Source of the DNA: Ceratopteris richardii
Lineage: Eukaryota > Streptophyta > Polypodiopsida > Polypodiales > Pteridaceae
Direction of reading: 5' to 3'
Assembly (NCBI GenBank): GCA_020310875.1
Contig: CM035420.1
Coordinates: forward strand, 189,006,380 to 189,070,379
Length of the DNA stretch: 64,000 bases
The first letter of the stretch is position 1. Each line of letters begins with the position of its first letter. The notes beneath the pieces are model-generated. The model saw only the letters and a program-made list of their open reading frames with translations. It did not search any database and was not told the DNA's origin. A program made the position numbers and the translations under genes. This document shows, one piece after another, positions 12,501-23,500 of this stretch.

Positions 12501-13413
12501 GATGTACAAGAAGAAAAAAGCAACACAAAATAAGAATCCATCTTTATGGGTCCCTTTTGTGATTCAGAAGAGGAATATATATACTTTGTAAGCATGATGT
12601 AATGTTAGGTATGCAAGTAGACACAGAAAGTAAGAAGAACAAAAGGAAGAAGAACTTCCCCACACAAGAAGAGGAAGAGTCTTTATTTGAAGTTCCCAAT
12701 GACTTCAAAAAGTTTGAGGTCAAATATAGAAAGATCATGGTCAGGATTCCAAAGCGAGAAGCTCTCATGGAAGAGGCATGTGACAATAAAGAGAAAACCA
12801 AGAAAAATCTAGTAACAATTGAAGATGGAGAAGATAGATGCACATACATAGGACATGACCTAAGCGAGGAAGAGGAACATGATTTGATAAATATATTAAG
12901 AGAATATAGGGATGTATTTTCTTGAATTTACAAAGACTTGAAAGGATTGGATCCAGACATATGCTCTCATAGGATCCCCATGACATTAGAAGCCAAGCTA
13001 AGGGAACAAAAGCCTTGTACCTTTAGCGATACTTATGCAGCCAAGGTAAAGGATGAAATTGATAGGATGATAGAATCAAGATTTATCTATGAGATTGAGC
13101 ATATAGAGTTGGTATCCACCATTGTTGTACTGCCCAAGAAGAATGGAAATTTAGATTTATGAATAAACTTGAAGAAAGTTGATGTTGCCACCATACAAGA
13201 TAGTCATTTGCTTCCTATCATTGAGCACCACATGCTTCAAAAGAAAGTTCACAGCTTCCTTGATGGATTTCTAGGTTACAATCAAGTAGCCATAGCCCTA
13301 GAGGATCAGCACGAAATGGATTTTGTCATTGAATGGGATATCTTTGCATTTTGGGTGATGCCATTTGGGATCAATAATGCACCTGCAACCTTTCAAAGGC
13401 TGATGTGTCATGT
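9579..13413 (+). mobile_element. Decayed gypsy (Athila/Tat-type), gag to RT
   Basis: Plus-strand fossil of the same family as the whole element at 34437-51443. In order: the end of gag with zinc knuckle CYTCRGDHMANVC (about 9790) and a variant second cysteine stretch; knuckles CHKCQGNHFIRDC (about 10390) and CPYCGKEHVLREC (about 10475); an ERTNLCAKMVELAQ-like linker (about 11020); the retropepsin region (about 11735-12060, with TILDS, TTSLW and EMILG); the NFKK-like block (about 12620); and RT from GLDPDICSH to FGINNAPATFQRLMCHV. It stops exactly where another LTR begins at 13414. No 5' LTR is seen. Heavily broken. Confidence 0.92.
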
Positions 13414-14071
13414 TGTTGGCAGCAGCCAAAGGCATCAATGAAGAGGAAGCATGTAGAGGTAGACTACAAAGAGTCGTGGGGAGCCAGACACTTTGATTTT
13501 TCAAGAAATATATTTTATGATTTTCTCTTCAAACACCAAATAGTGATTTTCATCACTTTTGTAATATATGTATCATAAAACACCCACTTTCGTATTTAGT
13601 AGCTCGATTTTGTGCAAGTCGAGGATTCCTCAATCTTGAGGAGCTTAGGTAGAATGAGCATAACATTTTTGGTTATTTTTAGATCTCATTTGGGCCTCCA
13701 AATGACCGATAGAACCTATTTTTTAACTATGCTAGTCAGTAGATGTGAAACTAGTCAAAACTAGTCTAGAATTTATAAAAGGATCTAGAGAGCTCATTTT
13801 TGAGGCTAGTTAGTGTTGGATTGTATTAGCTAGTGTGAGCTTTGATCTTGTAATAGTGTTCTTGAGCAATAGAGTCTAAACTCTACCTTCCATTGTGTCT
13901 TGCTTGTCTTTTCCATGTGTGTGTATGTGTGTGTGCATTTCTATGCTTCTCACCTTCACTCTCACTACTTCTTGCATTCATGATCTTCATATCACTCCTA
14001 TCTCTTCCATGGATTGACATTAACGAAGTGGAGCTTCCTAACGTGGTTCTTATCATTGTGCTAGAGCAACA
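13414..14071 (+). mobile_element. 5' LTR of a second Athila/Tat-type gypsy
   Basis: Begins TGTTGGCAGCAGCC inside the RT of the older gypsy and ends AGAGCAACA. The young 737-bp LTR begins TGTTGGCAGTAGCC and shares the body text TATAAAAGGA.CTAGAGAGCTCATTTTTGAGG. The primer-site sequence follows directly. It is 658 bp long and no 3' LTR partner is identified within the window. Confidence 0.85.
13774..13782 (+). promoter_or_regulatory. TATA box of the gypsy LTR
   Basis: TATAAAAGG, followed by a CTAGAGAGCTCATTTTTGAGG stretch. The same element and downstream context occur in both LTRs of the young gypsy (minus strand, 34688-34696 and 50958-50966) and in the LTR at 56.4-57.3 kb, so it is a conserved part of the family promoter. 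Confidence 0.7.
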
Positions 14072-14768
14072 CCAAATTTGGCACTGTTGTCGGGGGTCAA
14101 GTTCTAAGACGAATGCTTGATTGTAAAAGTATAGCAAGAATCGGCGTTGGAAGGTAATTGTTTTAGTTTTTGGTGTTGTTTTTGAGTAGTTTTTAGTGTT
14201 TTTCATCTCCCTCATTCATCACTAGATCATCTTCTTCTAGTCCAAAAAAATCAGAAAATTCACCATATCCACCTATTCTCCCCATTTTTCTCATTTGCGC
14301 ATGCGAGAGAGAGAGACAGATAGAGCTATTGAGCTTGCATATGTGTGTGTGTTTTTTATTTTTCTTGCAGGTAAAGCACTCCAGTACAACACGAAAGCTC
14401 CCAAAGGGTAAAAACTCAGACTTTCTACCATATCTGTTGTTGGTGTGAGACCATCAAGATGGTCTGACAAATGTGGTTTTTTTGGAATACGAGTATAGCA
14501 CGGTGTAGGCGACCCTTGCGCTTGCACAAATCCATAGACAGATCCCAAGAATTCACACTTTGGTGGACCATCGCAACGAGCTCATGCCATCGCGATTGGC
14601 TCACGCCATCGCGATGGCTCGACTCGACCATGACGACGGTCTCACACCATCACAACGGTTCAGTTGGACCATCGTGATGGTCACTGACCATCGCCACGAT
14701 CCCGTTGACTCCATGCCATCACTATTGGCTCATGCCATCGTGACGACCCACTGGCCACGTGTCATGTG
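14072..14768 (+). mobile_element. Gypsy primer site and leader, left part
   Basis: Starts CCAAATTTGGCACTGTTG, a diverged version of the tRNA-Asp primer site (TGGCGCCGTTGCCGGGG in the young element). The non-coding leader follows. From about 14566 it becomes an array of imperfect palindromes of the form CCATCGCGATGG. Copia-2 is inserted at 14769, and the array resumes at 30906. Confidence 0.8.
14566..14768. repeat. CATCGCGATGG palindromic array, left half
   Basis: Repeated phrases GACCATCGYGATGG, CATGCCATCGCGATTGG and CACACCATCACAACGG at 20- to 35-bp spacing. The core ATCGCGAT/ATCGTGAT is self-complementary. It is interrupted by Copia-2. The right half is 30906-31270. Confidence 0.85.
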
Positions 14769-15536
14769 TGTTGGAACATCAAGCTTACACTATGCTTGAG
14801 GTGGATTTGATCTACATCAAAGGATATCACATCGAAAGAATATCCATTGGAGAGTTTCTTTTTCATATGCTCATTTATTGTATTTTTTTGAGAGATTTTT
14901 GATGGTTCATTTCCTCCTTCAATTCTCTGCATCATCTTCTTCGCCCACAGTAACCTTGCAGAGGCTGCTGATCTCTCTCCAGAGCTCCAAATTGAGTGCA
15001 AGATTGATCATTGGAAAGGTATTAGTATCTAGTTATGCCTATAAATTTTCATAGCATTTGGTTTAGTAGATTGGGAGAAATTTGAGTTTTTCTGTCTCAG
15101 GGTCAATCTCTGCATATTCCTGAAAAATAGGAAGTACCACCGGTGAATGTCGCATTCATTCCTATAGCATATTTTGCTTATTCCTTATACTTTTGGGCAT
15201 TCTATACACTCAACCCTATGTGTATCACTCCCATCAAAAGGGTTTTTTCTAATTGTAATCACGCTGGTCGCTATGGGCATTTGAAGTTCATTGTCTCTTC
15301 CATAGATAGTAAGTTTTTTGAGCTAATTGACCCGCGAACCTATCTGTTTTGTATCGACTTATTCTCTTTGATGCTCCAAAGTACATAGTGTGTTTCTTTG
15401 CACTTATTGCATGCCTATAAGGTCTATTTGAGTCTCCATAAGCTCAAGGGCTGGTCTTGTGCCGGTTGGCTTGACCAAACTTCGTCTCTTCGAAATGCAC
15501 TTTTCTACCTTCTACAAGCTTCTCCAAGTTCTTTCA
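14769..15536 (+). repeat. Copia-2 5' LTR
   Basis: 768 bp, TGTTGGAACA to TTCTTTCA. It is shorter than its 3' partner but shares both ends and nearly all of its body. Flanked on the left by ATGTG. Confidence 0.95.
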
Positions 15537-15537
15537 G

Positions 15538-15549
15538 TGGTATGCGAGC
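15538..15549 (+). promoter_or_regulatory. Copia-2 primer-binding site
   Basis: TGGTATGCGAGC lies one base after the 5' LTR. It is a variant of TGGTATCAGAGC, the initiator-Met tRNA complement used by most plant copia elements and seen unchanged in Copia-3. Confidence 0.8.
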
Positions 15550-15558
15550 TAGATCAAG

Positions 15559-16735
15559 ATGGGTGACGGATTTTCCTCAATGATCGAGAAGCTTGATGAA
15601 CACAACTACACGTCTTGGCAAATCAGGATGGAGGCCTATTTTCAAGGTAGAAATCTTTATGGAATTGTAGCAGGTGATGAAGTTATGCCTATTCCAAGAT
15701 CCAAAGGAGGACCTACACAAGAGGAGAAAGATAAGCTCACACTTTGGTGTGCAAGGGATGCTCAAGCAAGGTCATACATACTAAACTCTATCTCTGACTT
15801 CCTATTACCACATATTAGAGGATGCAAGACATCCCAAGAGACTTGGGATGCCCTCAAGGCTTTCTTTTCTGCTAGTACCAAAGCAAGAAAGAATCATCTT
15901 TGGAACGAGTTCAACCAAATGAAGAAGACACCTAAACAAACCATCACAGAGTTTGTTACCAAGGTCAAGGAGGTTGCGGATCAGTTAGCATCCATTGGAG
16001 AGCTGATTGAAGAAGAGGTCATCATGAGGCAAATTCTCAACGGCATTCGAAGTGATAAGCAATGGCAATCCTTCACGACGGCTTATGATCTCATCATGGA
16101 TGTGCAAACTCCAGACTTCAACATCTTTCTTGGACAACTCTTCAATCAAGAATCCAACAATAGCATAAAGGAAGGTAACTCTTATCATGGTAATTCAACT
16201 AGTGCTCTATATGCAGATAAGAAGGATAAGAAGCACAAAGGCAAGAAGAAGGAAGAAGATGAAGAAGAGACTTCTCAAGCCAACTTTACAAACAAGAGCA
16301 AGTAGAAAGGGAAGAAGAAAGGACCAAAGCAAGACAAAGACAAAGGTCAGAATGTTCAACCTTGTGCCATATGCGATAAGACCAACCACACCACTCAGAA
16401 CTGCTGGTTCAATGGGAAGACCCAAAAAGGAAGTGGAAGAGGTGGATATGGCAGCAATAGAGGCAGAGATGGACACAACTTCAACAATAACAATAGAAGC
16501 TATAATAGAAGGGACTACAACAATTATTCAAAAGATCAACCACATGAAGACTCATTGCTTCTTATGAATCTAAGCCACAAAGAAGGTAAAGAAGATGATC
16601 CTTTGTTCTACATAGATTCAAGATGTTCGAATCATGTTGCCGGCAACATTGCTCTTCTATCTGATTTGGAAAGTCCAAAGCATAGACATGAAGTGCAAAC
16701 AAGGGATGACACAAAGCACAATGTGGAGAAGATTG
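15559..16735 (+). pseudogene. Copia-2 gag and protease start
   Basis: Copia gag of the UBN2/Retrotran_gag_2 type: KLDEHNYTSWQIRMEAYF near the start, W.ARDAQAR..I, TSQETWDALK..F, LWNEF..MK, then a Lys/Glu-rich tail. A CCHC knuckle C.ICDKTNHTTQNCW (about 16360) and an Arg/Gly/Asn-rich stretch follow. The protease begins with LFYIDSRCSNHVAGN (about 16600), where the usual motif is W.iDSGas.H. The ATG at 15559 gives the expected N-terminus 23 bp after the LTR. The region ends at the target duplication GTAAT where Copia-3 entered. Fossil. Confidence 0.9.
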
Positions 16736-16740
16736 GTAAT

Positions 16741-16968
16741 TGTTGATATATTTAGGTAGTGATGTGTGTGAATACACTAGGACCGCCGGGGCACTTTTTC
16801 CATCTTTAGGAGGTTTTTCCCCCCGGCTTGTATATAGGTCTATTGCCCTAATGGGCTACTTATCTTTGTACATTCTCTAGTAATACATTCAGTCTTGTGT
16901 GTTGTGCTCCAAGCTTCTTCTTCTTCCTTGTGCTATTCGCGTGCTTCCGCAGACGTCTAACTCCAACA
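16741..16968 (+). repeat. Copia-3 5' LTR
   Basis: 228 bp, TGTTGATATA to ACTCCAACA. Followed after two bases by the primer site TGGTATCAGAGC at 16971-16982, a perfect plant initiator-Met tRNA complement. Confidence 0.95.
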
Positions 16969-17205
16969 ATTGGTATCAGAGCAAGTCATCGCTTCATCTA
17001 GGGCGCCATCGACACTCCTCCGTTTGCAGTCTCAGATTCGCACGAAATTTGGTGAGCATACTCAAGGTGTTTCAGAGATCAAAACGGCTTCACTTTGTTG
17101 TGCTGAAATCACGATCTGAGCTCGTTTCGGCCTCCGAACGCACTATCGCAGTGCTTGTGTAGGCTATTTCGTCTTTTTGTACCAAAGGTATTTTAGTCAT
17201 CGGCC

Positions 17206-18046
17206 ATGGCTGAAAGCAGTGATGTATTCCGTATGTTGGCTATTGAGGATAAGTTGGATGGTACCAACTACCCATTGTGGGCTTATATGATGCGACATGT
17301 ATTGGTTGCAAAAGGATTGTGGAACATTGTGCAGGGTGTTGAAAGACATCCTGTCACACCTCTGACTATAGGTACTGCAAATACAGATGCTGGAGCTGAT
17401 GAAGATGGTGTCGAAGATGATATTCCACAGATTCGTGTTCGTGCTACTGTTTCTGTTGCACCTACTATAGAGCATATTCGTTGGGATGGCAGAGATGCCT
17501 AGGCACATGCATTGGTAGCTTTGTCTATCAAACGTGCCATTATTCCTCATATTTGCTCTTGCAGAACAGCTAGGGATGCTTGGGATACGCTTACCACATT
17601 GTACCAAGCTAGAAATGAGGCTCATGTTGTTTACCTCCAAAAACAGTTGGAGAGTGAGCACATGAATGAAGGTGATTCTATGGATAGTTTCCTAACAAAG
17701 ATCAAAGACTTGAAGGAACAGTTGATTTCTGCTGATGGTGTTATACCAGATAGCTCACTTGTGCAGGTCGTTCTGAATGGTCTTCTTGATTCATATCAGA
17801 GTTTTGATTCTACTCTTCGATTGATGATGAAAGGCAATCCGAATGCCTTATCATTTGAGGAGTTAGTCTCTGTTCTATTGTAGGAAGATCAGTCCAGGTA
17901 GAATAGGTCCATTATGCGAGTTGCAGATCAAGCTTTCCTGGCTAGTCAGAAGGGCAAAGGAAAATGGAGCTCTTCAACTAGTAAGCAGAAATCTGCTAAT
18001 TCTGCATATTCAAAGAAGGAAGATAAAGATGAGAAGAAACCAGAAA
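17206..18046 (+). pseudogene. Copia-3 gag (N-terminal part)
   Basis: Copia gag of the UBN2 type: LDGTNYPLWAYMMRHVL (near residue 20), W..RDA.AHALVALSIK, I.SCRTARDAWDTL..LYQ.RNEA.V.YLQKQLE, FL.KIKDLKEQL, VVLNGLLDSYQSF, LSFEELVS.L, then a Lys/Glu-rich stretch. The start is the ATG at 17206 about 240 bp after the LTR. The gag is interrupted by the LINE just before the zinc knuckle. Fossil. Confidence 0.88.
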
Positions 18047-18049
18047 ATC

Positions 18050-18215
18050 GACGGTTGCTGCTGCCGCTGTGTGTCGTCACCATTGTGTGTCGCTGCCGCT
18101 GTGTGTCGTCACCATTGGCGCAGTCTTTCTCTTGGTGATATTTGGACGGGGAACATGAAGAGGTCGCTGCCGCTGTGTGTCGTCACCACTGGCGCAGTCT
18201 TTCTCTTGCGGCATA
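18050..18215 (+). repeat. LINE 5' UTR direct repeats
   Basis: Three copies of a unit with GCTGCCGCTGTGTGTCGTCA, two of them (about 18092-18136 and 18166-18208) extending through GGCGCAGTCTTTCTCTTG. Internal 5' repeats of this kind can act as LINE promoter monomers; that role is inference. Confidence 0.85.
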
Positions 18216-18295
18216 ACAACATCTGAAGGAGAGGAATCTGCGCTGGTTGCAGCGGCGACAACTCGGCAAGACGGATTCGACACCTCCATCAGATC

Positions 18296-18540
18296 ACAAG
18301 ACGGGCTTTCCGCGATTGACGGGTCTTGTTACGACTGATGGTTTTTGCTCGCGATTGATGGTTTTGTGAACCCGCTCTTTCTCCGCGATTGATGGTTTGG
18401 GGACTCGTTTATCGCCGCGATTAACGGGTCCATCCGCGATTGACGGGTTTCTGCTCGCGACTGACGGTTTCGTGAACCCGCTTTTTCTCCGCGATTGATG
18501 GATTGGACGCCGGTTCACCGCCGCGATTGATGATTTGCTT
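18296..18540 (+). repeat. CGCGATTGA array in the LINE 5' UTR
   Basis: About nine copies of CGCGAYTGAYGG in imperfect longer units. The phrase TTCGTGAACCCGC or TTTGTGAACCCGC occurs twice beside it. CpG-rich. The same CGCGATTGA core is the main repeat in the leader of the young gypsy (49838-50335). Confidence 0.85.
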
Positions 18541-18904
18541 CCCTTTGGCGGCTGGCGGCTGCTCCCGGTTCCTGCGTTCTTCCTTTGCAAGTGGGCCCCA
18601 GCCGGATCCGTGCTGGCTTTTTCATTTAAATTAGTTGCTCTCGCTGGAGGCAGCTGACCGTCGCGCTCGACAAGTGAGCTTGGTTGCGCATGGTTGGAAA
18701 GCAATCCTGGAGCTCGGACTTCGTCTGTGGTGGCACCTCCTAACTAGTCAGAGATAGCAAATTCTGGAAGCGCCGCCCTCGCGAGCCTCCTTTGATGAGA
18801 GCCTCCTTTATGAGGTTTCATTTCTGAAGTCAGGAGGGAATCTACTTACTTCTCTAGTTTTTGGTCGCCATTAAGTGGCCTCGTTTCCCTCGATTGATTT
18901 TTTA

Positions 18905-19050
18905 AAAGAAGTCCCTTAAAAAAAAAAAAGAAGAGAAAAAAAAAAAAGAGAAAAAAAAAGAAGAAGAAAGAGAAGAGAAAAAAAAAAAAAAGAAAGAAGA
19001 AAAAGAAAAGAAGAAAAAAGAAAAAGAAAACAAGAAAATTAAAAAAAAAG
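18905..19050 (+). repeat. Polypurine tract in the LINE 5' UTR
   Basis: About 145 bp of almost pure A with scattered G on the plus strand, between the CpG-rich array and ORF1. No coding potential. It could be an internal poly(A)-like junction inherited from 5' UTR assembly. Confidence 0.85.
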
Positions 19051-19156
19051 GGGTGAAGAGAGCTACTTTGTTTGTGGGATTTTCGGGCTTTTCGGGATGC
19101 TTCTCAGTGCAAAAGTAAATTCAAGGTGCTAAGGTGGGTGCTGGTTCCTTTTGGCC

Positions 19157-20545
19157 ATGGATGTGGCTTCATCCTCTCTCGTCAAAAGTAATCGGGCCCC
19201 TCCCCCTAGGGAGACTGATACCCTGGCCGCTCTGCTCGAGGGGGGGTCGTGTGCCGCCCCTGGGGCATCCGAAAGTTTTGAATCCCCCATTGTTTCCCTC
19301 AGTAGACCCGCAGTTCTGTCGGCTCAGGAGGAGCTCAAGAAAGTTTGCCTCGTCGGCCAAGTGTTTGGCCCTAGGCCCCCGCTCGAAACTGTGCGACAAT
19401 GGCTTCGAAAAGAGTGGTTCCCTCGAGGACTTATCGTTAGCAAATGTCAGTTCTTACCAGCGAACCACATGCTGCTAGTATTTGAAAATGAAGAGATGGC
19501 GTTCCAAGCCCTTAGCGTTGGCACCTAGCAGTTCGGTCGGGCGACCCTGTGCCTATTCAGATGGTCCCCGGACTTTACTCCCGACAAATCGAAGTCGCTT
19601 CGGTACCCTCTTTGGGTTGAGCTCCCTAACCTTCCTTACTTCTTGTACAACTTCGTGTGGGACATTGTCTCTCCTATCGGCAAGCCGCTGGCTTCACGCG
19701 AAGACGTTGGTGGCCTCATCTATGAAGGTGCAAGACACTCGTTCAATGCTAGGTGGCACCCCCAAATCTGTGTCGAGGCCGACCTCAGTGCGCCGCTCCC
19801 TTCAATGATCAAAGTGGACATGGGCGAAGGAGATGTATGGGAACAGAACATCACATACAAAAACCTTCCCAACGCGTGCTTTCGGTGTGGCCAGCAAGGT
19901 CACAGGATTAAAGATTGCCCTCTCAGGCAAAAAAACAAGCGCTTTCAAGAAGCCTCCAAAACCGCTCAAGACAACATTGGCGATTTGACCCACTCGACCA
20001 AGGAGGGGGAAGGCAAGGGCCTCCTTAATCCGCAAGCTGATGCTGATGGCTTTATGGAAGTTAGAAGAAGAAGGAAAAGAAGCCCTAGGGCCAACGGTGA
20101 GAGAAACAACCTGCCGCCTACCCCTTACAACAATTTGTATTGCAATCTAGAAAAGGAGATCAATGAGCTTGACTACCCGGGTGGGAAGCTACTTGAGATA
20201 GACACCTACGACAAAGCCCTAGAGATCCATGACAATAAAGAAAACCCCCAGGAGGGTTACACTACAAGCAAAGAAGATGGTTTCACCACTAGTAACGAAG
20301 ACAACATGGATAGTGAAAGTTCCATCATTGGTTCGACGATCCCGGAAACGGTGCCGAGCACGGGGTCCAAGTCTCCCCAGCAAGGGACATCCCGCAAAGG
20401 AAAACAACTTATGGAGCTACCCTGGAAAAGCCCCCACAAGAACCGACTTCTAAGTCGGGATCAGTTCCCAGCGAAAAAGAAAGACGAAGTCAAGAAAAGA
20501 AAGGACAAAGCTCCCTCCCGCAAAGAGGGATCAATGCAAAAATGA
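19157..20545 (+). CDS. LINE ORF1, RNA-binding protein (one in-frame TAG)
   Basis: The start is the ATG in GCCATGG at 19157. The frame runs 463 codons to TGA at 20543-20545 with one in-frame TAG at 19526-19528, about codon 124, so as it stands only the first part would be made without read-through. The N-terminal half resembles the DUF4283 domain of plant LINE ORF1 (LVGQVFGPRPPLETVRQWLRK, FPRGLIVSKC, FL..NHMLLVFENEEMA, then LW.ELPNLPYFLY and IG.PLA.D). A CCHC zinc knuckle CFRCGQQGHRIKDCP lies near residue 240, and a Lys/Arg-rich, low-complexity C-terminus follows. The product is expected to coat LINE RNA. The stop overlaps the ORF2 start (ATGA), which suggests coupled reinitiation. Confidence 0.88.
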
Positions 20546-23500
20546 TTGTCATCTCGCTAAATGCTCGAGGGCTAACCGACCCCTCAAGAGCGACCATCAT
20601 TGGTCAATGGCTTCGCGACATTAGCTTAAACCCAGACTTTATATGTATTCAAGAGATTAAAATTGACGGAGAAGACCTCCAGAAGCGGCTCAGACAGATC
20701 TCCTCGGCCCATGTGTGGATCCCAACGAAGCACCAGCGGGGGTCTGGAGGACCGGTTATCGGTGTTAAACAACTCTGGTTTGAAAAGCTTGAAAACTCCA
20801 TTGAAGATGTAAGTCACCGTTGGATTGCTGTCTCTTTTGGTGCTCCTCTTTGTGTTACTATGGTTTCTTTGTATGCCCCTAACGGGGATTTGGAGAGACT
20901 GAACACTTGGGCCTCCTTAGACTCACTTCCCCACAACGTGCTTATTTGTGGAGACTTCAACATGGTGGAAGACCCTATGGACAGATGGATGGGCAAGGGC
21001 AGGGTCATCGACAGTCGGGAGAAAGAAACGTGGGACATGACCAAACTCCACTTGGATTTGATTGAGTTCAAAGACTCGAGGGGCTTTTCTTGGTCGAATC
21101 TCCAAGCGGGCGAGGACCTGAGGAAAGCTAGACTCGATAGATGCTACATCTCCCAGAGTTTTACTCAACAGTGGGGTCACCCTACCATCACGCAACGCAC
21201 TGACCTCACTATCTCTGATCACTACCCGATCGTTATCACTTTTCAACCTTCCAACAAAATCCGCAAGGCTCCGTGGTTCCATGCCAACGCAACCACCTTC
21301 TCTATCCCTTCTGTCCACCAAGAAATTGCCGATGTGTGGAAAGTGGCGTTCGCCTCTGGCTTGGCCCCTGCCAAGTGCTGGAGAAGTGCGGTCGACAAGT
21401 CTCGAAAGATCATGATCAGAACTAAGAAGATGCTCGAGACGGTGCGGCGGGCTCGTAGGGAAGCCCTTTACCACAAACTCTGGCGGCTCGAGGAGGAAGT
21501 GAACAAAGGAAAGCAACAAGCCCAGAAAGGCCTCAGGAAAATCAGAGCAGTGTTGAGATACGAGGAAGAATTACAAAGGAAAAACTTGCAAATCTTCTTC
21601 AAGGAGTGGTGGGCTGGCAAAGCCGACAAACCCACCAAAGAGATGTGTAGTATCCTTAAAAGGAAACACAGCAGAGAGTCGATCCCCCTACTGCTAGACC
21701 CGCATGGCAATGTTTGCAACTCGGAAGAAGATAATCTTGGCATCATCGAGGGGCACTTCACGAGACTCCTGGGAACCTCGAACCCCCTTTCCCGCCATAG
21801 AAGGGACTGTATGGCTGCCATTTCTAGGGTTTCCCCCCGGAGGATACCACCCAACCTCCACTCCCTTCTTCATGCCCCTATCTCGGAATCAGAAATCATT
21901 GAGGTCATTGATGCCCTCCCCTTCGGTAAAAGCCCGGGACCCGACGGACTCACTAACGAGTTTTTTAAATCCTTCAAGCTGGTGGTTGCCACCCCTATTC
22001 GGGTGGTTTGGCAAGAAGCGCTAAAATTTGGTGCTCTTCCTTCTTGTATAAACAATGGAATTATCAAGCTGATTCACAAGAAGGGGGAAAAAAACAGAAT
22101 CGAGAACTGGCGGCCAATTACGATGCTCCAAACAGGATACAAGATCATCGCCAAAGTCATTGCCAACAGACTTGCGTGCCACCTGAGATCTTGGCTTAGT
22201 GAGGACCAAAAAGGTTTCATCAAAGGCAGGTCCATCCTGGAAACCATTATGGATATTTGGGAAGGTATTCAATTTGCAAATGAGTCTAATCAAGACGTGG
22301 TCTTCCTCAAGATCGACTTTGACAAAGCCTACGATAGGCTAGAATGGGACTACATTCTGCAGTCGCTCCAAGACCTCGGATGTAGTAAGAAATTCACCAA
22401 GATGATCGCGACCCTTCTCGGCAATGCAACGACCCAAATTAACGTTAACGGCAAACTTTTGAAGGCGATCCATCTTAAAAGATCTATTAGACAAGGATGC
22501 CCTCTTGCCCCCCTTCTCTTTGCCATCGCCACTGAAGGGCTGAGCAGACTTGTGACTCATCATGTGGAGGCTGGCAATATCAAGGGCCTCCACCTACCTC
22601 ACGACCACAGTCAAATCATCATGAGACTTTTTGCCGACGATATGAACGCGTTCGTTCACAATGATAATACCAGCTTGGAGACTTTCTGGAGGTGTCTTGA
22701 TACCTTTTGTGAGGCCTCTGGATCCAAAATCAACCACAATAAGACCGCCTTTAGGGCCATTGTGGGACTTCAACCTGGCCTTCTCATTGATCATGGCTGT
22801 CAAATCATTCCGCAGGGCCAAATCTTTCGGCTGCTCGGAATCCCCTTGGGGTTTGGCGTCTCTATGGAGCAGCGATGGAACTGGGTGCTGGCCAAACTTG
22901 AAAACAAGCTCAATTACTGGAGAGGCATGCAAATCAATCTCGCTGGACGGGCGATGGTTATCAACACGTTCCTCCTCTCGTCTACCATCTATTTCCTTTC
23001 TTGCTGGAGACCGAATGAGCAAGGCCTGTCCAAACTGAATAGCATCTGCAGAAACTTTCTTTGGACGGGTGATCATAACAGAAGGGGGGTGCCTAAAATC
23101 AAATGGGCCTTCTGCACCAGCCCTAGAGATAGCGGGGGGCTTGGCATCCTGGACATTGGGTGCATGGCTAACAAACTAGCAGCCAAATGGATGATTAAAG
23201 CTTGGTGCAATAGGGAGGCCTCGTGGGCCAAGCTGATCTTCAGAAACAAAAATGAGTTGGCCCTCACGGGATCCCCGAACTGGAAGAACCTTGACATCAT
23301 GACCCTGCTATTCTCCCCGATACCGGTCTTCCCGAAAGGCTCCAATCTCGTATGCTCTCTTTGGAAGGGCTGGAATAAAGTCAAAAGCTTCACAAGAATT
23401 AGTGAGGACTGGAAGTGGGCGGCCGGAATCAGACAAAACGACTCTATCTGGTTTCCGATTCATGGCATCCGGAGTGTGGAGCCGTGGAACATTCAAAATG

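Noticed and set aside
16970-16985. A tRNA gene at the tRNA-like sequence beside the Copia-3 LTR
   Set aside because: Only a 12-base primer-site match; no cloverleaf is present. The tRNA-Asp match at 50677-50698 is likewise only a primer site.
18296-18704. 136-codon minus-strand frame with KPSIA repeats over the LINE 5' UTR
   Set aside because: Antisense to the CpG-rich array; the repeats arise from the DNA units and there is no known antisense gene of this type.
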